From: Oxyruncus cristatus
Taxonomy: Eukaryota; Chordata; Aves; Passeriformes; Cotingidae
Assembly: GCA_013399855.1 (NCBI GenBank)
Contig: VXAY01012532.1
Span: forward strand, 1,211,163 to 1,275,162
DNA: 64,000 nucleotides
Reading direction: 5' to 3'
Shown here: positions 49,233 through 59,819 of the stretch, piece by piece
How positions within the stretch are numbered: the first letter of the stretch is position 1
Layout: each line of letters opens with the position of its first letter
Program-made: the position numbers and the translations under genes
The notes under the pieces: model-generated
What the model was told of the DNA's origin: nothing
Database searches by the model: none
What the model saw: the letters and a program-made list of their open reading frames with translations, nothing else

Positions 49233-50165
49233 TGTAAGACCTCAAGTCTTGAGCTATGAGTTCACCAAGGGAGTTTTACTTGTACTTTGAAATATACAAG
49301 GCTTCCAAAATTCACCCGCTGAATTATTGGAAGAGCCTTTGGTTCTTTTAACGTCTTAAGAGAGAGCACAAAAGAGAAGATGCAGCACACGTTTTCTCAG
49401 GAGGTACTTTACTGGTAAACTGCAGAAAAAATAAGAGTACTTGGCAGAAGTTTAAAGGGTAGCATACAACCAAAACAAAGCATTCCACATACAACTTTGC
49501 AAAAACCAACCCATCTGGTATCCAGCTACCCAAAATATTAAGAAAGGAGATTGGAAGAAGAAAAAGAAGAAAGATAGATAAAAAGAGATATATAGTTACC
49601 ATTCCTAGACCCAGTGTAGGTCCAGGAGTCCAGAAAATGGTGGGTTCAAACATGTGGAGATCACTTGTCTTTGGTTTTATCTGCTCTGGCCCCTGTGGTC
49701 ACCCCTTCCAGGTGGGACTACTGGCCCACTGGCCACTCTGGAGCTCTGGGGTGAGGGGTGGTGCTCCCGCTGGGCCAGACAATCTGAGGCTGGGTCGGGG
49801 GGCTGCTACAGGACGTGTTGCCGGGCTGCATTTGACTGACAGCTGCTCCAGGTTGCCCCATGGGTCTCACAGAGGCTGCTCTGTGTGTTAGACACCAGAT
49901 CAGTAATCATTGGGTCAGAACCACCCTGTGGAGAGCATGTGAGTGTGTGGGGAGGGGGAAGGGGTGGGTCGAACCTCATGGAGGTGTGGTGACATCGTAT
50001 CCCTCATGACAGGCCCCTGGAGCCCATATGGGGAAGCGCCAGAGTAGCTGTCAGTCACAAACAGCTTGGGAAAACAACAACACACCACAGCTCCTGCAGC
50101 CCCTCACCCAGCTCAGACTGGCAGGGACAGTGAGGACACTGCCCCTCACCCTGGCCTGGAACCCC

Positions 50166-50166
50166 N
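50166..50166. other. Single N joining contigs A and B
   Basis: One ambiguous base sits exactly at the boundary between ...GGAACCCC and AAGTTTGTAG..., the limits of the 2,188-bp repeat. It marks a scaffolding join and not an uncertain base call. Confidence 0.95.
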
Positions 50167-52354
50167 AAGTTTGTAGACCTATGAATGATAATCAGAAGTG
50201 ACTGAAGTAAATAACAGACTGAACTGAGAGAAGAAATCTGTTAAATAGATTTCAATAATGATATCAGAAGAAATCTTCGAATGCTGGGCATACGCATTCT
50301 AAGAGTTCTGTTGCCTTGTAACATAAAGCAGTGAGTGGAATGTCATTCTCCTGCTGATTTCATGAACAGCATCACTGTGTTGGTGAGACAAATGTCTTTT
50401 CCAGATTCATACAAACATTGCAGACAGCCTTGAAGAGGATGCAGGTTTATACTGGGAAGACTGGCGTACAATTTTGAGGCCAATCTTCATAATGTTGGTG
50501 GGTTTCCTTGGATGTTTAAGTTCAATGATAAGGTGCTCTGGAATTCCTGTGAAGAAAATGCCTCAGAGCTCTTGAATTGAAAAAGAGTTGTGAAGATATT
50601 GTGCATAGTAATTTTTAATAACCTATGCCTCTCAGGATGTCTGATGCTTGCTAATCTTTTTGATCATCAGGAATTAATTTCAAGGCTTTCAGGGAGAAAG
50701 CAGCAAGAAGCATAACTGAGGTATCCTAAATCTCAGAAGGATTTTACTCTTTTTCTTAGAGTACACTGAAATACAACATTGACAGAGATAACAAGTAGGG
50801 ATAAGCAAATTCAAAGAAACCAACTTATTCAGCAGTTGCCTGGAGATACAGAATACAGACAGACCAATCTGAGTTGGTTATGTCAGATGGTGAGGGAACT
50901 GCAGCTGGATTCCTGGAGAATTAGGCCATTTTCCTGTATGGCAGGAAGCATGGGAATTTTGGAAACTGTTAAATTTGAATGGATTTCAGAAACTAAGGGA
51001 GTTAAAGTCACAGTTCTAAGGGTCAGGTGGCCAGTTTAAATGGGCAACTATACCTCAGTTCTGATTTGGTTACAAACACTGAAAATTCTTCATGGCCCAC
51101 AGCACAGAATGGATTTGCCTCCTTTCAGAGCTCTAGAATATGTATCAGGAAGAAGGAGGACATATATCAGTAAGAATGATAAGATGCATGGGATAAAGAG
51201 ATTTAAAGATACTAACAAAGACAGGGTACTCAGTTACTTCCCAGGGAAAAGGAAGTTGGAAGCACTACACTACAACAGTGAAGTTGGCTACTTCACATGT
51301 AAGCAGGGAAGATTTTCTTGGTGCTGATCCTATCTTACCACTCGCCCTTAGCATCAGTGATCTCTGAACAATATCATGAAGACCATCTAATTCCAACCCC
51401 CCTGCCACAGGCAGGGACGCCTGTAAGACCTCAAGTCTTGAGCTATGAGTTCACCAAGGGAGTTTTACTTGTACTTTGAAATATACAAGGCTTCCAAAAT
51501 TCACCCGCTGAATTATTGGAAGAGCCTTTGGTTCTTTTAACGTCTTAAGAGAGAGCACAAAAGAGAAGATGCAGCACACGTTTTCTCAGGAGGTACTTTA
51601 CTGGTAAACTGCAGAAAAAATAAGAGTACTTGGCAGAAGTTTAAAGGGTAGCATACAACCAAAACAAAGCATTCCACATACAACTTTGCAAAAACCAACC
51701 CATCTGGTATCCAGCTACCCAAAATATTAAGAAAGGAGATTGGAAGAAGAAAAAGAAGAAAGATAGATAAAAAGAGATATATAGTTACCATTCCTAGACC
51801 CAGTGTAGGTCCGGGAGTCTAGAAAATGGTGGGTTCAAACATGTGGAGATCACTTGTCTTTGGTTTTATCTGCTCTGGCCCCTGTGGTCACCCCTTCCAG
51901 GTGGGACTACTGGCCCACTGGCCACTCTGGAGCTCTGGGGTGAGGGGTGGTGCTCCCGCTGGGCCAGACAATCTGAGGCTGGGTCGGGGGGCTGCTACAG
52001 GACGTGTTGCCGGGCTGCATTTGACTGACAGCTGCTCCAGGTTGCCCCATGGGTCTCACAGAGGCTGCTCTGTGTGTTAGACACCAGATCAGTAATCATT
52101 GGGTCAGAACCACCCTGTGGAGAGCATGTGAGTGTGTGGGGAGGGGGAAGGGGTGGGTCGAACCTCATGGAGGTGTGGTGACATCGTATCCCTCATGACA
52201 GGCCCCTGGAGCCCATATGGGGAAGCGCCAGAGTAGCTGTCAGTCACAAACAGCTTGGGAAAACAACAACACACCACAGCTCCTGCAGCCCCTCACCCAG
52301 TTCAGACTGGCAGGGACAGTGAGGACACTGCCCCTCACCCTGGCCTGGAACCCC
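50167..52354 (+). repeat. Copy 2 of the 2,188-bp false tandem duplication (contig B)
   Basis: Near-identical to 47978-50165. Contig B runs on without interruption to 52586. Everything annotated in copy 1 recurs here shifted by 2,189: the open-frame pair at 50779-51327, the CR1 tail at 51359-51421 and the LTR-like start at 51422. These should not be counted as separate features. At 52302 this contig carries T, whereas contigs A (50113) and C (52634) carry C. Confidence 0.93.
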
Positions 52355-52586
52355 AGAGTGGCCGGTGGGTCAGAGACCCTGCGGGGGGGGGTGGCCACAG
52401 GGACCAAGAGCAGATGAAACCACAGGCATGTGTTTGCCTTGTGTCGTGGCTCTGCCACTGGGCTTCTGAGAGCAGGTCTTCTAAAAGGCTTCAGTGGTAG
52501 CTGTATCTCACTCTTTCTCCTTCTCCCTTCTTGCTCCCTCTGCTTCTCTTTCCTTGCTCCTTTCTTGATGCTTAGGGTGGCTTGGA
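52256..52586 (+). repeat. End of contig B: 331-bp segment repeated in contig C
   Basis: The last 331 bp of contig B reappear at 52588-52918 (offset 332) with three substitutions by eye (52302, one base in the G-run near 52391, and one in the CTCCCTT/CTCTCTT stretch). The right end of this copy touches the N at 52587. It is G+C-rich and unassigned apart from lying inside the LTR-like insertion. Confidence 0.92.
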
Positions 52587-52587
52587 N
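52587..52587. other. Single N joining contigs B and C
   Basis: It lies exactly between ...GCTTGGA and TGGGAAAACA..., the two limits of the 331-bp repeat, so it is a second scaffolding join of the same kind as 50166. Confidence 0.95.
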
Positions 52588-52918
52588 TGGGAAAACAACA
52601 ACACACCACAGCTCCTGCAGCCCCTCACCCAGCTCAGACTGGCAGGGACAGTGAGGACACTGCCCCTCACCCTGGCCTGGAACCCCAGAGTGGCCGGTGG
52701 GTCAGAGACCCTGCGGGGGGGGTTGGCCACAGGGACCAAGAGCAGATGAAACCACAGGCATGTGTTTGCCTTGTGTCGTGGCTCTGCCACTGGGCTTCTG
52801 AGAGCAGGTCTTCTAAAAGGCTTCAGTGGTAGCTGTATCTCACTCTTTCTCCTTCTCTCTTCTTGCTCCCTCTGCTTCTCTTTCCTTGCTCCTTTCTTGA
52901 TGCTTAGGGTGGCTTGGA
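52588..52918 (+). repeat. Start of contig C: second copy of the 331-bp segment
   Basis: It repeats 52256-52586. Its first 99 bp (52588-52686) are also identical to the last 99 bp of contig A (50067-50165). Contig C then continues into unique sequence (GCTGGAGGGATTG...) at 52919. Confidence 0.92.
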
Positions 52919-53243
52919 GCTGGAGGGATTGAATCTTGGTTTAAGTGTTGCGGAATCGGTTGGCTTTTGACTTAAGTGTTGTGGATTAATAGTATATGCT
53001 GAGTCAATATTGTGGTGGAACATTTTTAACTAGCTTGTGTGGTGTCCTTTCGAACTTTGGCCAAATTCCTTTATTTGCTCCTTGAAATTAATCAAGAAAT
53101 TCCTTGGGAACAAGCCCATGACTTTATTCTCTTGACACCATCTCGAGGCATTAAAGAACCCTGTATCTATATACTAAAGTAAAACTCCTAGGAAAGCTGG
53201 TGAGCTGGCAGCTCCCAGAGCTTGGAGTCTCTTCCCCTCTTCC

Positions 53244-53256
53244 CACACACACACAC
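53244..53256. repeat. Short CA microsatellite
   Basis: (CA)6C lies in the right part of the LTR-like insertion. Confidence 0.9.
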
Positions 53257-53297
53257 TTGAGTTGCTCTGAGCCAATATAATAATCCAGTGTGTCACA

Positions 53298-53795
53298 TCA
53301 CCTTCCACTAGACCAGATTACTCAGAGCCCCATCCAGTCTTGGCCTTGAACACCCCTGGGATGAGGAGTACACAACTTTTCTGGGCAATCTGTTCCAGTG
53401 CCTCACTGTTTCTTCCTAATTATCTAATCTAAACCTACCCTTCTTCAGCTTAAGACCATTCCTCCTTATCCTTCTCCCCAGTGTTCTTCTCATTCCATTC
53501 TCTGCCCAAAACTGTATTTATGCTTGGGATCACCACAAAACAGGAAAAGGACCTTGCTTTCACCTTGTTTTATTTCATGAGGATTGCACAGGCCCACCTC
53601 TCAAGCCTGTCCAGGTCCCTCTGGATGGCAATCCCTTCCCTCCAGCGTGTTGACTGCACCACACAGCTGGGTGTCATCAACAAACTTGCTGAGGGTGCAC
53701 TCGATCCCACTGTCCATGTCACTGACAAAGATGTTAAATGGTGCCAGCCCCAATACTGACCCCTGAGGAACACCACTAGACCTGCAGAATTAAAG
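53298..53795 (-). mobile_element. CR1 LINE, 5'-truncated and internally deleted
   Basis: CR1 is a non-LTR retrotransposon. Read on the minus strand, 53795 to about 53575 is the end of the reverse-transcriptase domain: [10 protein letters not shown], then FNIF, then [15 protein letters not shown], in which the usual catalytic FADD is FVDD. From about 53480 down to 53298 comes 3' UTR (complement of CCAGTCTTGGCCTTGAACACC and CTGTTCCAGTGCCTCAC). About 53480-53545 joins parts that lie several hundred bases apart in the family consensus, so an internal deletion has occurred. The 3'-most tail was displaced to 49170-49232 by the LTR-like insertion. The element is dead: truncated, deleted and interrupted. 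Confidence 0.9.
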
Positions 53796-55078
53796 TTTGT
53801 TGTCAAAAAAGCAGGCTTGGAGATTTTGCACACACACTTTGCATATACTTTTGTTTCTCCATCTAAGAACAGGTTTCAGCCCAAAGAAAAATGAATAAAA
53901 TATTCCAAATCTGCTACAGAATGCATAGCTGTGCCAGGAACAGAATCAGGCACACATCTGATGGGAATCAGGTATATCCTCTGTTCCTTAGGCAGCATAT
54001 CAACACAGACAGCAGTGTGTCACCCTGAAAGAAAATGGAGATTCTTTCCTATCAAAAGACTTCATCATACTTAGGGTACAGTTTACATTATGGAAGAACT
54101 TCTGGCAATAACCATGAAGAAAAATGTTTTTATTCATCCTGATTACTGTCAGGGATTTTTCCATTGTGTAAACAATAACCCATACGTATTCAGGCATCCA
54201 AAGCTTTGAAACAGCTTTGGGAGCAGACAGTAACTGACTGCTTGAATGCAAACTCGTCATATAAACCTCTTGATAGTTATTATTCTAAGAAGCACGTTGC
54301 CTCTGTCTTTGCCTGCATAGATACAAAGTGCATGAAAAGTCCTGAAAGAGCCTGAGAAGTTGATGGGGGAGGGAATGCAAATTTATTCAGAACACTTGTG
54401 CTAATCCTAGAGATGTGCTTGTTTTTCTAAACTATTGCAAATTTCCTCTTAAGATAGTAATAAAAATTTAACTTTGAATTTATCTAGCATTACACACAAA
54501 ATTAACAATAGTCTGTATACCCTTTGCAATTTTGACTGTGTTCAGACTAAACCAGACAGGGCTTGCTGAAATGAATATTTTTGTGCCATAACAGGGTATT
54601 TTTTAAGCCCTTGCTTTCAATGAGAAACTCTGCTTTCTTTGTTTGGACATCATATATGCCCAGTTTTTGTATTTGGCCTGAAAAGGCAGAAGAATCAATT
54701 CATCCAGAAAAAAAGGCAATTTCTTCCCCAAATAGATTTTTCCAACAGCACATAAGATAGGGATGGCAACACTCTAACATTTTATTAATAATTAAACATC
54801 ATGTTTTAGCAGAACGTAACATAACAAACCCTACTTTTCTAAGATTTTTGTTCATTTTTTTTCTTTTTAACATCATGTACTTTAGACTGCCTTTTTATTT
54901 CAGATATACTGTTCTTTTCCTTCCAGATGCCTAGAGGTTAGGAAAGGATTTTCTTTCTTTTGATTCATCTCCTGGGAAAAGAATTCAGCAGCTTGTTAGT
55001 TTCCTCGGTACTCTATATATAACAAAAGGTGGCATATACGGAAGGCCTCGTTTTTCTCTTCTTAGCTCTACTCCAAAG
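53796..55078. other. Non-coding DNA, nothing recognised
   Basis: No gene, RNA or repeat signature was identified. Open frames do not exceed 86 codons. Confidence 0.5.
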
Positions 55079-55142
55079 ATGCTGGGAGCACCTGCAACTT
55101 CTGTTCATTTCCTTGGGTACTGAAGGTGTTCAGTAGCTCTAA
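55079..55142. mobile_element. Fossil palindromic repeat (GTGCTGAGCACC type)
   Basis: ATGCTGGGAGCACCTGCAAC, then TTCTGTTCATTTCCTTGGGTA, then TGAAGGTGTTCAGTAGCTCT resembles an amniote short palindromic repeat with GTGCTGAGCACC arms and a CCATTGACTTCAATGG centre, here strongly diverged. This is the third fossil palindrome type in the window. The identification is from memory of the pattern, so confidence is moderate. Confidence 0.45.
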
Positions 55143-58100
55143 GGGACCAAACAAATGTGAGAAGCTCATACTGGAACCATGGAGCTAATAAGGACTGGGA
55201 GTTCCAAAACAGATAACAGCGAACTTATACACAAAAAAGAAGTACTTCTTCCAAGCGAATACATCAATGAAGACAAGACTTGTTAGAAAAATACCGTACT
55301 TCTGTTTTCTTGAATGGCCATGTTCACAAGTTCTCATTATATTTTGTAAACTGCAACATAATAAGATTCATTCCTACTCACATCTCTATCTCAATCTGAC
55401 TCCCATGACTATTACTGATACTAAACAATTAATATAAAAATATTTTCTGTTATTCTCATCTTCTAGGTGTATTCTTCCCTTTTCTTCTTCAATGCTGTAT
55501 TTTATGATTTACTTATCCTTTTTTTTTCTGTGCACTAGTAGTTAATTATATTTTATATATGCTGGAAAATTCTAATAAAAGCACTAGGACTTAAAATAGA
55601 AACTTTTCTCTTTTTTATTTGATGGAAAATCTGCAAGTTTAATTAGGCAACCCATTGAGATAAACACATCAACAAATAAATTTCCCACCCATGAATGCAG
55701 CACAGACAACAAGAAACTGGCTAGGAAGTTTCAATTCACTTGGGTACCAAAGTACTTATACCCAACAGATTTTGGCTAGAAAATAGCTTTCAAATAGAAC
55801 CTAAGGATTAGAGAGTGAACCCCAGCAGGGCAGTTGATTCTTTAGCAATGGGAAATCTCCCACTGGCTTAGAGCACACAAGTTTTTTTCTTCAGAGTGGC
55901 AGGAAAACAAGTGCATGCCAGGAAAATACCTGAAGGAGGAAAGGGTTAATACAAAACTGTCCTTTTCAGGTAGTTACTATCTAGGCTCTTTTACACTGGT
56001 CTGTAAATAAGCTGGTCCTGATAACCTGCAGAACAGGAAGTACAAAGATTCTATTTAGTCTACAAGCCTCTTGTTTACAGTGCAGGTTATTTTTCTGTTT
56101 ATACTCTGCAGCATCTGAACTCAGTGAAGAAAAAAGGTGATTCTTGTCTGAGACTGCTGATACCAGCCACTTGGTAAAAACTGAGGAGGTATAGTCTTGA
56201 GATTAGAAATATCAAGAGAAGGGGTATTGATACATAAGTACAGTACCTTAAAAAGAAGAAACATAACAACTATTTTAAATAGGAATCACATAGTATAGGT
56301 TGTAACTTTTTCAATACAGTTAGATGTTCAACATTGCTTAGTAACAGACATAAGGAAGCCATCATATTTATAAAGGAGATATTTATTTCTGAAGATTCAG
56401 AGGCATTGCAGTTTTTTCTTTTGCAGCTGAAAAGCAAACAGTGTACTTGAGGAATCAATTAAAAATAACAGAATAAAAGAGAGGAAACAGCAGTATCGGT
56501 TAAGAATTTTCAAGCTCTCTTCAATTTGCTTCCACTTAAGAACACGACTCTTCCTTCAGAGCAATAACTGCATAGCATCTGGGGGATTTCACAGGATCAA
56601 ATAACTTCACAAGTCCAGACCAGGCAATGTTTTCCTGTAAAATGATGTATGATTGAAGTACATAAAAATGTGTTTGACTTAAAAGCTAAGATATGATAAC
56701 AGGTCCACATTTTGAAATACAAAATTGAAAATAAAAATAATTATCCTTAATGCAAAGCAGGAAAATCACTTATCTAACAAGAAAATCAGGCAAAGTTTGT
56801 TGTGAAAAAACAGACACCCATAACAGGATGCATTTTCAAGTCATTTAGTTATTTCTGGCACTATCAAATGATAGCTTCCCACCCTCCTTCATCAATAAGG
56901 ATTTGTTCTTTGACTGAACTAGGGCAAAGAAATTAAGGATCAAGACATACTCATTTTAGGCAGCACATTCTACTCCTGAAGCTAATTAACTGACTTGTCA
57001 AATGAATCAGGCCAGCTGGATCTGGTCATCATGCTGCATATGGCTTTAATAATTTCTATTTTAAATCCTAAACACATTTTATGAATCAACCAGAACAAGA
57101 TTAAATTAATGCATATATTACATTTAGAAAAGGTAAATTACTGCTAAATGCAGCAAGTTTGATCTCCCATCTTGGAGATCACAGAGATCTCTACGCAAAT
57201 GTTTACTGGTTGGCACTTGGGAAAATACATCACTATTTAAATATTTCAAATTGCCTCTCTGTAAAAATACCAGTTAGAACAAAAGCATACATTTGCTACA
57301 ACTCAGTAGCTGGCAGAGAATAAAGTGAGTTTTTACTTATTATAAAATGGAGCTGTTAAAATATAAGGTTTATGGTGGGAAAACATAGTTATTCATATGA
57401 ATGAGTTTAAACTTTACTTAAAAAATTTATTTTGACCATGGCTCAGAGCAGAAGCTGGAAGATGCCACCATTTTCTCCTAGCAAATTATTATTTGTGTGA
57501 AAAATGTTTATTGGTGCAGAAAAAGTATTACTGCTGCTTCTGAGTTAATCAGGCCAAGCTCAAAATTAGTGTTAGAAGAAACAGTGTAATATCAATCATC
57601 ATGGAGTAAATGTAGTAGCATTTGCTTGTTATATCCCAGGTCTATACTTGTAAAATATATCCAGGCTGTATGTTAGTCAAATGTACCTCAGCTGAGCCAT
57701 ACAGTTGGAAAAAGTGCACCCTCTCTCATCATTGATCTTAATTAAGAAACAGTAAAAGGAAATAATAAACATTTTGTATCCAATTCAAAATTTCTTGAAT
57801 TATACATTCTAAAGCATATTAATTGGAAGTTCTAGCATGAACAGCACAGTGTTTGTTTAGCATTTATAACATTCTTTTTAATTAATAAATATCTCAATGT
57901 TGTATGAGATTTGTTGCATATTTAATTAATTTCGTTTTTACTGCCTATTGACTAGTAATTACCATACAATTAAAAGAACATAAACTTTACTGTTGCTGCT
58001 TTGCTGAAAATAAAAACAAACATCTGCTGGGCATATGTTTATACTAAATGGAATGAATGCTTATACTTTTGCAAATATGATGAGAATAATAATTCTGCAA

Positions 58101-59344
58101 CAGAGACTTTTGGTCTGCACCATAATAAATAGACTGAAACGGCCTCATTTCACTGATGTAGCCTTTAGGTATCATAAAATATAATGCAAAAATACCTGCT
58201 CCTTGAGATAGCAAAGACGATCCAGAAGTATCAAAACTTCTATGCAAGGAGCCAGAACAACCTTCAACTGAAAGAAAGATTAGATACTATAATCCCTTTG
58301 GGAAAGACAGGCAATACACTTCCCCATGTACACTTCCTCAGAACAAGTCCAGGAAGGTCAATCATTTTTTAGGGGTTCTGTTGTACAAATGTCAGTTTGC
58401 TAATTTTCCTTATGGGATAGACATCTTCAAAACAGATTATAGTAAAGAATGCCCTAAAGTCAGGGAACTATATTATTTAGTTGGTTTTCAGACACTGTCC
58501 AATAAGAAAATGATACTATATGTAGCAGAACATTTTTAAAGAGGGGAAATAATGAATTTTAATAAAAAGAATTTTTATAAAATAACTGCATGGAGACCAG
58601 TCTAGGTTTAAAGGGAGACTGACATTCTATTTTTCCAGTGTAATAGTCCCTCTTGAAAAAGAATCTTCCATGTATTCGCTTTATTATTTTACTTACACCT
58701 AATATAGTTTTGGAATAGGATACGTTCCAAAGTTTGGAGGTGCGGGCTGCTTTGTTTTTTGAGATTGCATACCAATATAAGACAGTCCACCTCCACATAA
58801 AACTTAACAGGGCTTTGTTCTAGACTGGCACATATATACAAGGTAATAGTATTAATCCTATAACTTTTACCATATTAAATGCTTCTAACTCGTTCATTCT
58901 GTGCTTGTATTTTTCATAGTAATCCATTATACAGCTGTCTGGGAGCTGTAAGAGATTTAAGAAAAAAGATATCAGAGTTATTCTAGTTACTTTTTTTGAG
59001 AGAGAACAATTAAATATTTTTTCCTGATTCAAAGTCACACTTCAAAACGAAATCTGTGTTTTGTTTTTAAAATTAGCCCTTTTCTAAGGTTTGTAATTAC
59101 TTTCCAACAGCAGTTTCTCAGTTCTAATTTATAATAACTGTTCTTCAGACAGTATTTTGCACTGACATGAATTACTGAGATACATTCATTATTCAGAAAG
59201 CTCCAGTCATTCCTAAATGACAACTACGCGGTAACTGGAGATAACATTCTCATTTCCTTTCCCATATATCTTATCCCCTCCTCAACAGCAGTCTATCTAT
59301 TCTTTTGTGGCTATGGAATGAGCTAGATCACAACTTAGCAGAAA
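55143..59344. other. Non-coding AT-rich DNA
   Basis: No gene was recognised. An AT-rich stretch at about 57780-57980 is dense in TTAATT and TAATTA cores. A + strand frame at 58184-58372 (62 codons, including EIAKTIQKYQNFYARSQ) has a coding-like feel but no identifiable family and no clear splice context, so it was left uncalled. Confidence 0.45.
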
Positions 59345-59480
59345 AGTAATGGCACTGACAGACGTGTAGATGTGGCTCCAAAAGACAAGGTTTACTGACG
59401 GACACGGCAGTGCTGAGTTAACGGCTGCTGCTCTTTAAAGTCTTTTCCAACCTAAACTATTCTAGGACTCTATGACAAAA
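59345..59480 (+). mobile_element. CR1 LINE 3' end fragment
   Basis: GACAGACGTGTAGATGTGGC, then a diverged TTGGCAGTGCTGGGTTAACGG-type stretch, then TTAAAGTCTTTTCCAACCTA and a decayed ATTCTATGATTCTATG tail (ACTATTCTAGGACTCTATGAC) follow the 3' UTR of a CR1 subfamily in order on the + strand. It is 5'-truncated to about 135 bp, which is typical of CR1. It is moderately diverged, so younger than the L3-like remnant that follows. Confidence 0.85.
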
Positions 59481-59819
59481 GACTATGAAAGTTGAAGTGT
59501 TTTAATACGTTTTTTGAACATTTTATTAGAAGAATCATCTGAGACCATGTGGCTAATCCAGCTGCAAAGATGTAAAATCTCTGCCTAAAATAGGAAAACA
59601 AACTAGGGAGCATTTAAATTGTAAGTTTTCAAATGGGGTGTGGATTATGAACTTCATCCTAGGACAGCCAAGAAGGGACTAAAGGGACCTCAGAACTATT
59701 ACTCATTGTCACAGAGAAGTTTTCAAAGAGGGTATGTCTTTTGTTATAGAACACACAGCTCAAATTAAATGCACTGAAAAAATGGAACAGATAAAGAATT
59801 TAAAAACAACACAAGATAA
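59481..59819. other. Spacer between two CR1 pieces
   Basis: AT-rich sequence without recognisable features. The part after about 59760 may be a further diverged extension of the old CR1 that starts clearly near 59820. Confidence 0.5.

Larger units (their letters stand above)
47978..50165 (+). repeat. Copy 1 of a 2,188-bp false tandem duplication (end of contig A)
   Basis: This segment recurs at 50167-52354 at a constant offset of 2,189 with no indels. By eye I count six substitutions (for example 48170, 48276, 48631, 49624, 49631 and 50113), about 0.3%. The right end of this copy and the left end of the second both abut the single N at 50166 exactly. That is the signature of two unmerged overlapping contigs and not of a biological duplication. 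It contains unassigned DNA, a two-part open frame, a CR1 tail and the start of an LTR-like element. Confidence 0.93.
49233..53297. mobile_element. LTR-like element inserted in a CR1 (about 1.54 kb after removing duplicated sequence)
   Basis: The insertion begins TGTAAGAC and ends GTGTCACA, so it has TG...CA ends that match as short inverted repeats at six of eight positions. It splits a CR1 whose two halves lie at 49170-49232 and 53298-53795. The flanking CGCC and CACC may be a target duplication altered at a CpG. Subtracting the duplicated 2,521 bp leaves about 1,544 bp. An ATTAAA at 53150-53155, 142 bp from the right end, would suit an LTR poly(A) signal and favours the + orientation. No paired second LTR and no gag, pol or env frame are seen, so a solo LTR or a non-autonomous LTR element is most likely. 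Its family is not recognised. Confidence 0.5.

Noticed and set aside
49348..49653. 101-codon hydrophobic minus-strand frame as a membrane protein
   Set aside because: It lies inside the LTR-like insertion, is antisense to A-rich sequence and has no recognisable family; its copy at 51537 is the assembly duplicate.
47978..52354. A recent biological segmental duplication of 2.19 kb
   Set aside because: Both boundaries coincide exactly with an N, and the outer contigs share an identical 99-bp overlap and allele. An assembly error explains everything.
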